Origin: Cecembia lonarensis LW9
GTDB lineage: Bacteria > Bacteroidota > Bacteroidia > Cytophagales > Cyclobacteriaceae
Reading direction: 5' to 3'
Length of the DNA stretch: 64,000 nt
Assembly: GCF_000298295.1 (NCBI RefSeq)
Contig: NZ_AMGM01000001.1
Coordinates: 62,001 to 126,000 of the forward strand
Shown: positions 37,274 to 46,079 of the stretch, piece by piece
Position numbering within the stretch: the stretch's first letter is position 1
Layout: each line of letters starts with the position of its first letter
Translations under genes and position numbers: made by a program
Notes under the pieces: model-generated
Databases searched by the model: none
Told to the model about the DNA's origin: nothing
Seen by the model: only the letters and a program-made list of their open reading frames with translations

Positions 37274-38680
37274 ATGTCCAGAAAAATGAAAAACAAAGTA
37301 CTCCCTAATCTTAGGATTGAGCGAATTGCTGCAGAGGGAAAATGTGTGGCCTATTATGAAGGAAAAGTTGTTTTTGTACCTAACGTTGCTCCCGGAGACC
37401 TGGTAGATATCCGGGTAACCAAAGGAAGGAGTTCATTTATGGAAGGGGAAGCCATCGCTTTCCATGAATTTTCCAAAGATAGGGTAAAGCCCTTTTGTTC
37501 CCATTTCGGAACCTGCGGAGGCTGTAAATGGCAGCATATCAATTACGAGCTTCAAAAAACTTACAAAAGGCAACAGGTCATCGACCAATTTACCAGGATT
37601 GGTAAAGTCGATATACCTGAGGTTTTACCCATAATCGGATCTGAAAAAACGCAATATTACCGCAATAAGCTGGATTTCACTTTTTCCAATAACAGGTGGC
37701 TGACCAAAGAAGAAATCAATTCTGAAGAAACTTTCGAAAGGAATGCATTGGGATTTCACATTCCCAAAATGTTTGATAAAATCGTTGATATTGACCATTG
37801 TTATTTACAGGGCAATGCTTCCAATGATATCCGAAACAGCTTAAGAACTTTTGCACTTCAAGAAGGCTTGACATTCTTTGATCTTAGGAATCAAGTAGGA
37901 CTGCTAAGAAACCTGATTATCCGGAGCAGCAGTACGGGGGAAATTATGGTGATCGTTCAGTTTGGCGAAAATGACCCTAATGGTATTCAAAAGGTGATGG
38001 AGTATTTAAAAAGTGAATTCCCGTTCATTGATTCCTTACTTTATATCGTCAATTTAAAAAAGAATGAGACTTTTCATGATCAAGAAGTCATCACTCACCA
38101 TGGAAGGGACTTTATTGAGGAAGAAATGGAAGGGCTCAGGTTCCAGGTTGGCCCAAAATCTTTTTACCAGACCAATTCGGAACAAGCTTATGAACTGTAT
38201 AAGGTTGCCAGAGAATTTGCTTCATTAAATGGTGATGAAGTAGTGTATGACCTATATACAGGAACAGGAACCATTGCTAATTTTGTTGCCAAGAGGGCTA
38301 AACAGGTCGTTGGAATAGAATATGTAGAAGCTGCTATTGCAGATGCCAAAATCAATTCCCAAATCAATGGGATTGAGAATACCCTGTTTTATGCAGGAGA
38401 TATGAAAGACATACTCAATGATGAGTTTTTAAACAATCATCCTAAACCCGATGTGGTAATTACTGATCCACCAAGAGCTGGCATGCATGAGGATGTAGTG
38501 AAAATGCTATTACGGCTTGAAGCGCCTAAAATAGTATATGTGAGTTGTAATCCAGCTACCCAGGCTAGGGACATCGCTTTATTGTCAGAAAAATACCAAA
38601 TTGATAAAATACAACCTGTGGACATGTTTCCACAAACCTATCATGTAGAAAATGTTGTACGATTAATACTTAAATCATGA
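37274..38680 (+). CDS. rlmD: 23S rRNA (uracil-C5)-methyltransferase RlmD
   Basis: 468 residues. An N-terminal TRAM domain (LRIERIAAEGKCVAYYEGKVVFVPN, in part) precedes the Fe-S cluster cysteines (CSHFGTCGGCKWQH). The methyltransferase domain has the SAM loop DLYTGTGTIANF, IEYVEAA, DPPRAGM, and the nucleophilic cysteine in VYVSCNPATQARD. The family members RlmC, RlmD and RlmCD are hard to tell apart; RlmD/RumA is the usual call in Bacteroidota. It overlaps the next gene by 4 bp. Confidence 0.93.
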   Translation: MSRKMKNKVLPNLRIERIAAEGKCVAYYEGKVVFVPNVAPGDLVDIRVTKGRSSFMEGEAIAFHEFSKDRVKPFCSHFGTCGGCKWQHINYELQKTYKRQQVIDQFTRIGKVDIPEVLPIIGSEKTQYYRNKLDFTFSNNRWLTKEEINSEETFERNALGFHIPKMFDKIVDIDHCYLQGNASNDIRNSLRTFALQEGLTFFDLRNQVGLLRNLIIRSSSTGEIMVIVQFGENDPNGIQKVMEYLKSEFPFIDSLLYIVNLKKNETFHDQEVITHHGRDFIEEEMEGLRFQVGPKSFYQTNSEQAYELYKVAREFASLNGDEVVYDLYTGTGTIANFVAKRAKQVVGIEYVEAAIADAKINSQINGIENTLFYAGDMKDILNDEFLNNHPKPDVVITDPPRAGMHEDVVKMLLRLEAPKIVYVSCNPATQARDIALLSEKYQIDKIQPVDMFPQTYHVENVVRLILKS

Positions 38681-39054
38681 TTTCAGACTTTAATGATCCA
38701 GAACTCTCAGGGAAATACTTAGGTACGATCACAAAAGATTTTGTGCAGATCTCAGAAGTCCTGAAAGAAGCTTCCTATCAGGTAAGGAGTAGGAAATTTT
38801 CAGAGTTCCCTATTTTCCCCATTTCTAAGGAAGAGCAGCCTATTGGACAGTTATTCATGGGTAAGGCTGAAAAGGGCTTGGACTGGAATTACTACATTAC
38901 TTATTTGGATGAGTTTATGCAAAGGAAATTGATAGCGGAAGACTTATTGGAAGACTTTAAAAAGGCCTATAAAAACCCAGACGAATTCTGTTGTCTTTTT
39001 GTAATGGACAAAGAGTTTACAAGTTTTGTGTATATTCCTTACCCTGAAGATTAA
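38677..39054 (+). CDS. conserved hypothetical protein
   Basis: 125 residues, soluble and acidic, with a mixed helix-strand pattern and a C-terminal YIPYPED. No domain that I can name; it is the type of small Bacteroidota-only protein that follows rlmD. The ATGA overlap with rlmD indicates translational coupling, so a role near rRNA or ribosome function is possible (inference from location only). Confidence 0.7.
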   Translation: MISDFNDPELSGKYLGTITKDFVQISEVLKEASYQVRSRKFSEFPIFPISKEEQPIGQLFMGKAEKGLDWNYYITYLDEFMQRKLIAEDLLEDFKKAYKNPDEFCCLFVMDKEFTSFVYIPYPED

Positions 39055-39134
39055 AATGCTCTGCCATCAACTGAGGTAAGATCGCCTTCATACCTGAGAA
39101 GAATATTCCCAAAATAAGGGATAGATATGCTTGA

Positions 39135-39812
39135 CTAGCTCCTTAAAATCTCATCAAAACCATTCCAAGATTTTTTCCCAATGCCTTCGACAGATAAAAA
39201 ATCTTCTTTTGAGGAGGAAAACAATTTTTCAAGTGTAGAAAATTTCTGAATAAGTTTTAGGGAACGGTGTGGCCCTAATCCTGGAAAAGCAGACAAGACC
39301 CTTAGTTTCTTTAAAAGGGTTGGGTCGTATGAATGGTGGCTTTTTTTCTTGATATTGTTCCAAATTGGAGGAAACCTTAAGGCGTTTATTTTTTCTAACT
39401 GCCTATAGCAATGGAACATCATGTCAACAGTTTGGGCTATATTTTCCGATCTCAATACAGGAATTTTGAAACTAAAGGAAACTGCTGCAATGGCAGCTTG
39501 AATCGCTTCTGATCTCACCTTACTTTTTTCAAGCTGCTCTTCATTTCCTTCTATGATTAAAATGGTGCTTATTTTGGTTTTTGACATTTTTCTTAGCTGA
39601 TCAAACAGCCTTCCGTCTTTTAAGGATTGAGAAAAATCATGTACTGTTTTCCTTTCCACTTGCATTTCATCATCAAATAGAATATCCCCAACAAATAGTC
39701 TTTTCTTGGTCACAAAAAGATTAGCTCTTTTTTCAAATTCCAAAAAGAGCGTTTCAGGTTCTCTGTCATCAATAAAAACCTGCAGCGGCAAAGTGGAAGA
39801 AAAATCAATCAT
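39135..39812 (-). CDS. ERCC4 (XPF/MUS81-type) nuclease with helix-hairpin-helix
   Basis: 225 residues. An ERCC4 nuclease domain occupies residues 10-140: IDDREPE with the acidic D15-D16, GDILF (42-46) and the hallmark ERKTVHD at 53-59 (ERKxxxD), then GRLFDQLRKM. The C terminus carries two helix-hairpin-helix motifs (FPGLGPHRSLKLI near 173 and VEGIGKKSWNGF at 208-219). This domain order is that of archaeal/eukaryotic XPF nucleases, which cut branched DNA. In bacteria it is uncommon though not unknown. It stands alone between the rlmD pair and thiL. Confidence 0.9.
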   Translation of the reverse strand: MIDFSSTLPLQVFIDDREPETLFLEFEKRANLFVTKKRLFVGDILFDDEMQVERKTVHDFSQSLKDGRLFDQLRKMSKTKISTILIIEGNEEQLEKSKVRSEAIQAAIAAVSFSFKIPVLRSENIAQTVDMMFHCYRQLEKINALRFPPIWNNIKKKSHHSYDPTLLKKLRVLSAFPGLGPHRSLKLIQKFSTLEKLFSSSKEDFLSVEGIGKKSWNGFDEILRS

Positions 39813-39875
39813 AAAAATCTACCTAAAAATATAAAATTGAGATAAAAAAATCAATCCATAATTTTAATCAGATCT

Positions 39876-40907
39876 TTAGAAGTGTTGCCAGCCCTGTGCT
39901 TTAAGCTGAACAACTGTACCGCTTTTAGTAACCAAGTTTTTCCCACCTTCAGGCTTTGTTACATGACCTATAAAATGGATGTCTGGATGCTTTTCTAATT
40001 TTTTAAAGTCTTTCTGATCAATTGTAAATAGCAATTCATAATCTTCTCCCCCATTGAGCACGCATGTGATAGGGTCAAGACCGAGTTCAACAGCGGTATC
40101 AAAAGTCTGCTTATCTATCGGTAATTTATCCTCATAAATGGTCACCCCAACTTTGGAAGCCTTAGAAATATGAAACAATTCAGAAGCCAGGCCATCAGAA
40201 ATATCCATCATGCTGGTTGGAACCACATTGAAATCTTTTAGTTCATATACAATATCCATTCTGGCTTCAGGTCTTATCTGCCTTCCGGTAACAATTTGAT
40301 ATTTGTCAAGTTCTGGTTGCATGCCGGGGTTGGACAAATACACTTGTTTTTCTCTTTCAAGGATTTGAAGACCTATAAATGCGCCACCTAAATCTCCTGA
40401 AACACATATAATGTCATTTTCTTTAGCACCTGAACGATAGGCTAGTCTATCTTTTGATACTTCACCAAGTGCAGTAACAGAAATTACCAAACCTGAACGG
40501 GATGAAGTAGTATCCCCTCCGACTACATCAACCCCGTAATGTTCTGCTGCCGCATTTATTCCAGCGTATAATGCATCCACTGCTTCAACAGAAAAACGAT
40601 TGGAAAGAGCAATGCTAACGGTTATTTGTTTAGGAATGGCATTCATGGCCGCTACATCCGATATATTGACCGCCACCGCTTTAAAACCTACGTGAGTCAG
40701 TGGCGCATAGGTCAGATCAAAATGTACACCTTCTAACAATAAATCAGTTGTCACCACCAATACACGTTCATTTTCAATATCAATGACTGCCGCATCGTCT
40801 CCTATGCCCTTGATCGTCGATTGATGTTTGATTTTGATACTTTGATTCAAATGATCTATCAATCCAAATTCCCCAATTTCGCTGATTTCTGTTCTTTTTT
40901 CTGACAT
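39876..40907 (-). CDS. thiL: thiamine-phosphate kinase
   Basis: Phosphorylates thiamine monophosphate to thiamine diphosphate. Motifs: GIGDDAAVI near residue 35, VVTTDLLLEGVHFDL, NISDVAAMNA, DVVGGDTTSS, MMDISDGLASELFHI, and NGGEDYELLFTI. I chose ATG 40907 (343 residues; starts MSEKRTEISEIGEFG) over the in-frame ATG 40937, because a TAnnTTTG-type promoter element on the minus strand covers 40937-40944, and the family begins near this point. Confidence 0.96.
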   Translation of the reverse strand: MSEKRTEISEIGEFGLIDHLNQSIKIKHQSTIKGIGDDAAVIDIENERVLVVTTDLLLEGVHFDLTYAPLTHVGFKAVAVNISDVAAMNAIPKQITVSIALSNRFSVEAVDALYAGINAAAEHYGVDVVGGDTTSSRSGLVISVTALGEVSKDRLAYRSGAKENDIICVSGDLGGAFIGLQILEREKQVYLSNPGMQPELDKYQIVTGRQIRPEARMDIVYELKDFNVVPTSMMDISDGLASELFHISKASKVGVTIYEDKLPIDKQTFDTAVELGLDPITCVLNGGEDYELLFTIDQKDFKKLEKHPDIHFIGHVTKPEGGKNLVTKSGTVVQLKAQGWQHF

Positions 40908-40936
40908 TTTTCTTGATAACGTATTTATTTCTTTCA

Positions 40937-40944
40937 CAAAGATA
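40937..40944 (-). promoter_or_regulatory. candidate -7 element of thiL
   Basis: TATCTTTG on the minus strand fits TAnnTTTG. It lies 30 bp upstream of the chosen thiL start and overlaps the alternative start, which makes the alternative unlikely. No clear upstream TTG was found. Confidence 0.3.
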
Positions 40945-41061
40945 AGGCGAATTCTTAATTGGCCATTAAACAGGGGACTAAGTAGTATATGGACACTACC
41001 TATCTCTTGTTTGCAGTGTATTATTTCTTCATGTTAAGTAAATTTATCGAACCTTTCAAAA

Positions 41062-41095
41062 TAAAAAAACTAGCCCTGAATGGGGCTAGTTTTTA
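41062..41095 (-). terminator. terminator of the 41.1-43.8 kb minus-strand operon
   Basis: Perfect stem ACTAGCCC (41069-41076) / GGGCTAGT (41083-41090) with a 6-nt loop. On the minus strand it is followed by TTTTTTT; the plus side also has TTTTT, so it may work in both directions. It ends the operon whose last gene stops at 41115. Confidence 0.88.
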
Positions 41096-41114
41096 ATTTC
41101 AAATTCATTATAAA

Positions 41115-41990
41115 TTAACTCACCATTATTTTTTGGCTATCATAATGGTTAATAGTTTCTACAGTATTCTGAATATTTTGCTTTGAGGAAGCACCAAAAA
41201 GGATTGATTCCACATTTGGAAGTTTACTTACATATTCTAGGGCTTCTCTGGCAGGTATTGCTCCACCTCCCAATACTTGCATGGCAATTACCCTTGCTCT
41301 ACCCTCAGAAAGAATTTGCTCGTAAAGCTCCTTACCACCTGACATTCTAAAATTAACTTTATTGATAGAAGCGCAGATGATTGGATTTTTAATCCCACCT
41401 TCTTCAAGTACAGGAAGTAACTGGGGTAGGTTCATCGTAATGAAGCCCGCCTCTGCGTTATATTTCTTTTCAATATGATGAGCAAAGGCAATTAAAAAAT
41501 CCTTCATGCCTAAACCAAGCAAAAGATCAGTGATTACATTTTGAAGAAATATAACCGGTGTATCTATTCCTTTGAACATTTTCATTTCTGCGTCTATCAA
41601 AAGCTCCATAATAGAAATGAAGTCTTTAGAAATAACAGCCATTCCTCCCTTAAACAAAGAACCAAAGAAATTGCCTGGAACGTACTCCTTTAAAGTGCCT
41701 ACAATGCCTAACTCGGTAACTGCATTGGCATATTTGTGGGCATAGGGCATACAGGGGTAAATTTTGAAACCCTCATACTTTTCAGGGTTATCTCTGATGA
41801 TATCACAGACATTTGCTATCCTATCATGCGTGGTACACATAAAAGTATTTATTCCTGCTGCACGGGCATCATCCAATACTTTCATGATGGCTGCATCATC
41901 TTTAAATTTGATGGCCTGAGCCCTGGATTTCTCATCCGAAATATGGTTAACAGCGAAAAACTGGTTATCGCCAAATAATATCCTTTCCAT
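41115..41990 (-). CDS. TIM-barrel oxidoreductase-like protein of a polysaccharide cluster
   Basis: 291 residues from ATG 41990 (MERILFGDNQFF), which starts 2 bp after the stop of the Gfo/Idh gene; an in-frame ATG at 42038 would add 16 atypical residues. The pattern (INTFMCTTHDRI, GFKIYPCMPYAHKYA, MQVLGGGAIPAREALEYV, ESILFGASS) resembles aldo-keto reductases and related TIM barrels, but I do not see the canonical D-Y-K-H tetrad. It may act on a sugar or sugar derivative made by its Gfo/Idh neighbour (inference). Last gene of the minus-strand operon. Confidence 0.72.
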   Translation of the reverse strand: MERILFGDNQFFAVNHISDEKSRAQAIKFKDDAAIMKVLDDARAAGINTFMCTTHDRIANVCDIIRDNPEKYEGFKIYPCMPYAHKYANAVTELGIVGTLKEYVPGNFFGSLFKGGMAVISKDFISIMELLIDAEMKMFKGIDTPVIFLQNVITDLLLGLGMKDFLIAFAHHIEKKYNAEAGFITMNLPQLLPVLEEGGIKNPIICASINKVNFRMSGGKELYEQILSEGRARVIAMQVLGGGAIPAREALEYVSKLPNVESILFGASSKQNIQNTVETINHYDSQKIMVS

Positions 41991-41992
41991 AA

Positions 41993-43000
41993 TTATGAAG
42001 ATTTTTTGATAATTGAAATTGATAAATCTGTTTTCCAAGCACTTTCAAAAGTATTGATCACATTAGGTACAATGCCTTGAACCGCTTTGATAAAATAATC
42101 GATTTGAGCTGAATACTCTTCTCCTCGAAGGTAAAAACTCACCTCTTCTGTTAAATCTGTCACATATTTAACATTCCAGCCTTTACTGTATCCTTCCGGG
42201 AAATCTTTCGTCTTAAAATAGACCTTCAATTCATTGGCATCAGAAACAATTTTTCCCTTAGAACCTATAATTGTCACGGAAGTAGACATTTTCCTGTAAG
42301 TTTCATCACTCCAATTGACTGAGATAACACCTGTTTCTCCAGACTCAATGCCCACCAAAGCGTACACTGCATCATCCACTTGTTTGGAATAAATGGATTT
42401 CAACATGGCACCTTTACAGGAATCTATTGGTGACAATATATCATTGATAAGATCAATAACGTGTGACGCGTAATCCATTAGACATCCCCCGCCCTCGTTG
42501 GGATCAGACCTCCATGTTTCGCTCTTCTTTTTAATAACTACAGGACCATAGGCTTCACCTGTAAAATGCTGTATATCTCCGATATATCCTGCATCGACTA
42601 TTCTTTTAACTTCTTGAAACGTCCCTACAAATTTGTTGTGATAGCCTACTTGATTGATCAATTTTTTCGATTTAGCAATATCCACTAATTCCTTACTTTC
42701 CTGTGGATTAAGACAAAATGGTTTTTCTGAAAAAACATGTTTTCCTCTTTCCAATAGATCTTTCACCATCTTGTAGTGAAACTTGGTAGGAACTGCTACA
42801 AATACCGCATCAGGTTTGGTTTTATCGACCATTTTTAGATAATCGGTGAAACACTCAAAGCCACTGTATTTTTCTAAAACTTCGGATACGATTTTGGAGG
42901 TATCACAGACACCAACAATTTGAACATCCGGATGCGCTCCCAGAATAGAAAGATGGGAGATTCCCATCTTACCTGCACCAATTAATGCTACTTTTAACAT
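41993..43000 (-). CDS. Gfo/Idh/MocA-family oxidoreductase
   Basis: 335 residues. The Rossmann loop is LIGAGKMGISHLSILG, followed by VPTKFHYKMVKDLLERGKHVFSEKPF, whose EKP lysine is catalytic in this family, and YHNKF and GCLMDYASHVIDLI with the active-site histidine. Members oxidise, reduce or isomerise sugars with NAD(P). Between a WecG/TagA transferase and a TIM-barrel protein, it probably modifies a (nucleotide-)sugar for an envelope glycan. Confidence 0.93.
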   Translation of the reverse strand: MLKVALIGAGKMGISHLSILGAHPDVQIVGVCDTSKIVSEVLEKYSGFECFTDYLKMVDKTKPDAVFVAVPTKFHYKMVKDLLERGKHVFSEKPFCLNPQESKELVDIAKSKKLINQVGYHNKFVGTFQEVKRIVDAGYIGDIQHFTGEAYGPVVIKKKSETWRSDPNEGGGCLMDYASHVIDLINDILSPIDSCKGAMLKSIYSKQVDDAVYALVGIESGETGVISVNWSDETYRKMSTSVTIIGSKGKIVSDANELKVYFKTKDFPEGYSKGWNVKYVTDLTEEVSFYLRGEEYSAQIDYFIKAVQGIVPNVINTFESAWKTDLSISIIKKSS

Positions 43001-43001
43001 G

Positions 43002-43793
43002 TTATTTAATTCTTTTTATATGTAAAATATGGAGGAATAAATCCCTTAAAAACATCATTTGATTCTTGGTATTTCTTCTGAATATTTCCGGTCTGAGAAA
43101 TATTCGAACTAGCCATTCCAACCTTAATTTGATCCAAATTTTCGCAGGTCTTTTACTATTTCCGGCATACCAGTCAAAAACATTCCCAACTGTAGAAATT
43201 ATCCCTGCATTTACTTTTTCCTTATGTTGAAATGCCCATTTTTCTTGCTTGGGAGCTGTAAGGCCTACAAACAAAACATTCGGCTGAAAATCATTAATTA
43301 TGGTAACCATTCTAGAATTATCCTCCTCGTCAAATTCAGGCTTAAAAGGAGGAGAGAAATATTCTACTTTGATATTCGGATATTCATTCAAAGCCCTGGA
43401 TTTCATTTTTTTTAAAGTATCATCAGTAGAGCCTAAGAAAAAAACTCTCCAGCCATTTTTGTTGGAAAGCTCTAAGAAATAATCAAAACAGTCCTGCCCA
43501 GCAATTTTTTTAATATTTTTCCCATTGAGTAGCAAAGAACCAAAAGCAACTCCAACCCCGTCCAATACCAAGAGATCTGAACCCTTCAAAGCTTTTTCAA
43601 ACAACTTGTCCTTTAACGCGACGCCATAACTATTCGGACTCATTGTATTTATGAGAACCTTACAGGAAGTATCTTGGATGATATCCAATTTTCCGGAAAA
43701 GACATCATAACCTAATACTTCTAAACATTGGTATCCTGGGATAACCTCTACTCCTTTCTTTTCTTTAAGGTCAATTGATCTACTAACAACCAT
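43002..43793 (-). CDS. WecG/TagA/CpsF-family glycosyltransferase
   Basis: 263 residues. Family motifs: LVLDGVGVAFGSLLL (GxGV in the acceptor pocket), WRVFFLGSTDDTLKKM, NVLFVGLTAPKQEKW, ISTVGNVFDWYAGNSKRPAKIW and LEWLVRIFLRPE near the C terminus. These enzymes add a sugar (ManNAc-type in WecG/TagA) to an undecaprenyl-linked acceptor. It is the first gene of the minus-strand operon; the intergenic 150 bp upstream is very AT-rich but shows no complete TAnnTTTG promoter. Confidence 0.93.
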   Translation of the reverse strand: MVVSRSIDLKEKKGVEVIPGYQCLEVLGYDVFSGKLDIIQDTSCKVLINTMSPNSYGVALKDKLFEKALKGSDLLVLDGVGVAFGSLLLNGKNIKKIAGQDCFDYFLELSNKNGWRVFFLGSTDDTLKKMKSRALNEYPNIKVEYFSPPFKPEFDEEDNSRMVTIINDFQPNVLFVGLTAPKQEKWAFQHKEKVNAGIISTVGNVFDWYAGNSKRPAKIWIKLRLEWLVRIFLRPEIFRRNTKNQMMFLRDLFLHILHIKRIK

Positions 43794-43944
43794 TACTCTA
43801 CATTAAACATTAAACAATTATCGGCAGTATTGTCAACTGCTTTTTGAATGATACAAAAAACTTTATTTATTATTTAAAAAACAAGTTTTTATATATAAAA
43901 ATTTTATATAATGACAAATCTCATGGAAAATGGTATAAAAAGCC

Positions 43945-44355
43945 CTATAATTTTTGATTTATCTCTTGACACAATTCTATCAAAACTCCATTTGTTGACC
44001 TAGGATGTAGGAAAACCACAAGTTTATTGTCAGCTCCTTTTTTGGGTATTTCATTCAAAATTTCAAAACCTTCTTTTTTTAATCTTTCTACTTCCTTTTC
44101 TATATTCTCTACATCAAAAGCAATATGATGAATCCCTTCAGACTTTTTATCCAAATACTTTGCAATTGGACTGTCTTCACGCGTAGCTTCCAACAATTCT
44201 ATTTTGGTATCTCCAACCATGAAAAAAGAAGTCTTAACCCCTTCGCCCTCCACTAACTCTTCCTTATAGAGTTTTTCACCTAACAGTTTTTCAAATAGTT
44301 GATTAGATTTTTTAAGATCTTTTACCGCAATTCCCAGATGTTCAATTTTTCGCAT
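43945..44355 (-). CDS. mce: methylmalonyl-CoA epimerase
   Basis: 136 residues, a VOC-fold protein: EHLGIAVKDLKKSNQLFEKLLG (in part EHLGIAVKDL), KIELLEAT, GIHHIAFDVENI, and HPRSTNGVLIELCQ, with metal ligands His, Glu, His, Glu in their usual places. It interconverts (2R)- and (2S)-methylmalonyl-CoA in propionate metabolism. It is divergent from the Fe-S carrier gene. Confidence 0.93.
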   Translation of the reverse strand: MRKIEHLGIAVKDLKKSNQLFEKLLGEKLYKEELVEGEGVKTSFFMVGDTKIELLEATREDSPIAKYLDKKSEGIHHIAFDVENIEKEVERLKKEGFEILNEIPKKGADNKLVVFLHPRSTNGVLIELCQEINQKL

Positions 44356-44369
44356 TTCAATTTTATTTT

Positions 44370-44393
44370 TATTTTTGAATCATTTCAAAAATA
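44370..44393. promoter_or_regulatory. back-to-back candidate -7 elements for the Fe-S carrier and mce
   Basis: TATTTTTG on the plus strand (44370-44377) and the same element on the minus strand (44393-44386) both match TAnnTTTG, 8 bp apart, in the divergent intergenic region. The upstream TTG boxes are not clear. Confidence 0.3.
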
Positions 44394-44434
44394 AACATGT
44401 TTGTTGTTTTATTGATGAATTAGTAAATTTAGAT

Positions 44435-44761
44435 ATGATTGTCATTACAGATAAAGCAAAAGAAAGAATCCTTGAATTGAAAAAAGAGGAAGGAAGAGCC
44501 GATAAGGAAAACATCAGAGTTTCCGTAAAAGGTGGAGGATGCTCAGGCTTAATGTATGATCTAGGTTTTGATGAAAATGTCATTGAAACAGATCATATCT
44601 TTGAGGATAAGGGAATTAAAATTATTGTAGATCGTAAAAGTCTATTATATTTAGCGGGTACAACACTTGAATTCTCAGATGGTTTAAACGGAAAGGGTTT
44701 CCAGTTTGTAAATCCGAATGCCTCCAGAACCTGCGGTTGTGGTGAAAGTTTTTCAGTTTAA
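44435..44761 (+). CDS. A-type iron-sulfur carrier protein (IscA/SufA/ErpA)
   Basis: 108 residues from ATG 44435 ([12 protein letters not shown]), the usual family start; an in-frame ATG at 44375 would add 20 atypical residues. The three cluster-binding cysteines are present in [11 protein letters not shown] and RTCGCGESF. The protein carries or transfers Fe-S clusters to apoproteins. It is followed by a terminator at 44789. Confidence 0.94.
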   Translation: MIVITDKAKERILELKKEEGRADKENIRVSVKGGGCSGLMYDLGFDENVIETDHIFEDKGIKIIVDRKSLLYLAGTTLEFSDGLNGKGFQFVNPNASRTCGCGESFSV

Positions 44762-44788
44762 TCATTCATAAAAAATTAAAAGCAATTA

Positions 44789-44818
44789 GGCCACCTTCAT
44801 TAGGAAGTGGCCTTTTTT
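44789..44818 (+). terminator. terminator of the Fe-S carrier gene
   Basis: GGCCAC / GTGGCC stem, extended by CTTC / GAAG with one bulged C, then TTTTTT. It lies 28 bp after the stop codon. Confidence 0.82.
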
Positions 44819-44854
44819 ATGCATACGGTCTTTTCGTAATCCACCTTTATAAAT

Positions 44855-44862
44855 TAGCTTTG
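44855..44862 (+). promoter_or_regulatory. candidate -7 element of gcvT
   Basis: TAGCTTTG fits TAnnTTTG, 24 bp upstream of the chosen gcvT ATG at 44887. It overlaps the TTG at 44860 that would otherwise extend the reading frame, which argues against that earlier start. Confidence 0.4.
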
Positions 44863-44886
44863 CCCAAATTAGAAATAAACCCAATT

Positions 44887-45978
44887 ATGGAAGATACTAT
44901 CAAGAAAATTCAATTAAATGACCTCCATGAATCATTGGGGGCGAAAATGGTTCCTTTTGCAGGTTATAATATGCCCGTTCGCTACTCCTCGGATATTGAA
45001 GAACACAAAGCTGTCCGTGAGGGTGTGGGGGTTTTTGATGTTTCCCATATGGGGGAATTTATGGTAACTGGACCAAAGGCCTTAGAACTTATCCAAAAAA
45101 TCACCTCCAACGACGCTTCTAAGCTTGCCAATGGTCAGGCGCAATATTCCTGTTTCCCTAATGATAAAGGGGGGATAGTTGATGATTTGATCGTTTATAA
45201 ATTTGTAGACAATAAATATATGTTGGTGGTTAATGCTTCAAACATAGAAAAAGATTGGGCTTGGATTAATCAACATAATACCATGGGAGCTAATGTGGAA
45301 AATATTTCAGACGACATATCTCTCTTCGCCATACAAGGGCCCAAGGCGATAGAAGCTGTACAGTCTTTGACATCTGTAAATTTATCAGAAATCAAATTCT
45401 ACCATTTTGTGGTGGGTGAATTTGCAGGCGTAGAAGATGTTATTATTTCAGGTACCGGGTATACTGGAGCAGGCGGATTTGAAATTTATGTTAAAAATGA
45501 AAATGCTGAAAAAGTGTGGAGTGCTATTTTCGAAGCAGGAAAAAATATGAATATCAAACCAATTGGCCTTGGAGCAAGAGATACACTCAGATTGGAAATG
45601 GGGTATTGTCTATACGGTAACGATATCAATGACAATACCTCACCATTGGAGGCTGGCTTAGGGTGGATTACAAAATTCAGCAAAGACTTTATCAACAGTG
45701 ATAATCTTAAAAATCAAAAAGAAACAGGTGTAGCTAAAAAATTAATTGGTTTTGTGCTGCAGGAAAAAGGCATTCCAAGATCTCAATACCCTATCTTAAA
45801 TGGTGAAGGAGAGACTATAGGTGAAGTCACTTCTGGCACCATATCCCCATCCATGGGAATAGGAATAGGCATGGGCTATGTTCAAACGGCTTATAGTACA
45901 CCAGGAACTGAAATTTATATCAGCGTGAGAAATAAAAAATTAAAAGCGCAAATAGAAAAAACACCCTTACTTAAATAA
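44887..45978 (+). CDS. gcvT: glycine cleavage system aminomethyltransferase (T protein)
   Basis: 363 residues from ATG 44887. Transfers the methylene group from the aminomethyl-H protein to tetrahydrofolate. Motifs: [53 protein letters not shown] (in part), [33 protein letters not shown], and [13 protein letters not shown]. It is monocistronic, between two terminators. Confidence 0.97.
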   Translation: MEDTIKKIQLNDLHESLGAKMVPFAGYNMPVRYSSDIEEHKAVREGVGVFDVSHMGEFMVTGPKALELIQKITSNDASKLANGQAQYSCFPNDKGGIVDDLIVYKFVDNKYMLVVNASNIEKDWAWINQHNTMGANVENISDDISLFAIQGPKAIEAVQSLTSVNLSEIKFYHFVVGEFAGVEDVIISGTGYTGAGGFEIYVKNENAEKVWSAIFEAGKNMNIKPIGLGARDTLRLEMGYCLYGNDINDNTSPLEAGLGWITKFSKDFINSDNLKNQKETGVAKKLIGFVLQEKGIPRSQYPILNGEGETIGEVTSGTISPSMGIGIGMGYVQTAYSTPGTEIYISVRNKKLKAQIEKTPLLK

Positions 45979-45995
45979 TACTAAATTTAACATCA

Positions 45996-46027
45996 AAAGG
46001 CTGCCTAAAAAATTAGACAGCCTTTTT
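45996..46027 (+). terminator. terminator of gcvT
   Basis: AAAAGGCTG / CAGCCTTTT stem with inner CTAA / TTAG pairs and one C-A mismatch, followed by a T-rich tract. It begins 17 bp after the gcvT stop. The adjoining sugar transferase on the minus strand may use it as well. Confidence 0.82.
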
Positions 46028-46079
46028 TATTTTTTTATGATAAATAAAAATGAACAAACACTTAAATTAAATCGAAATT

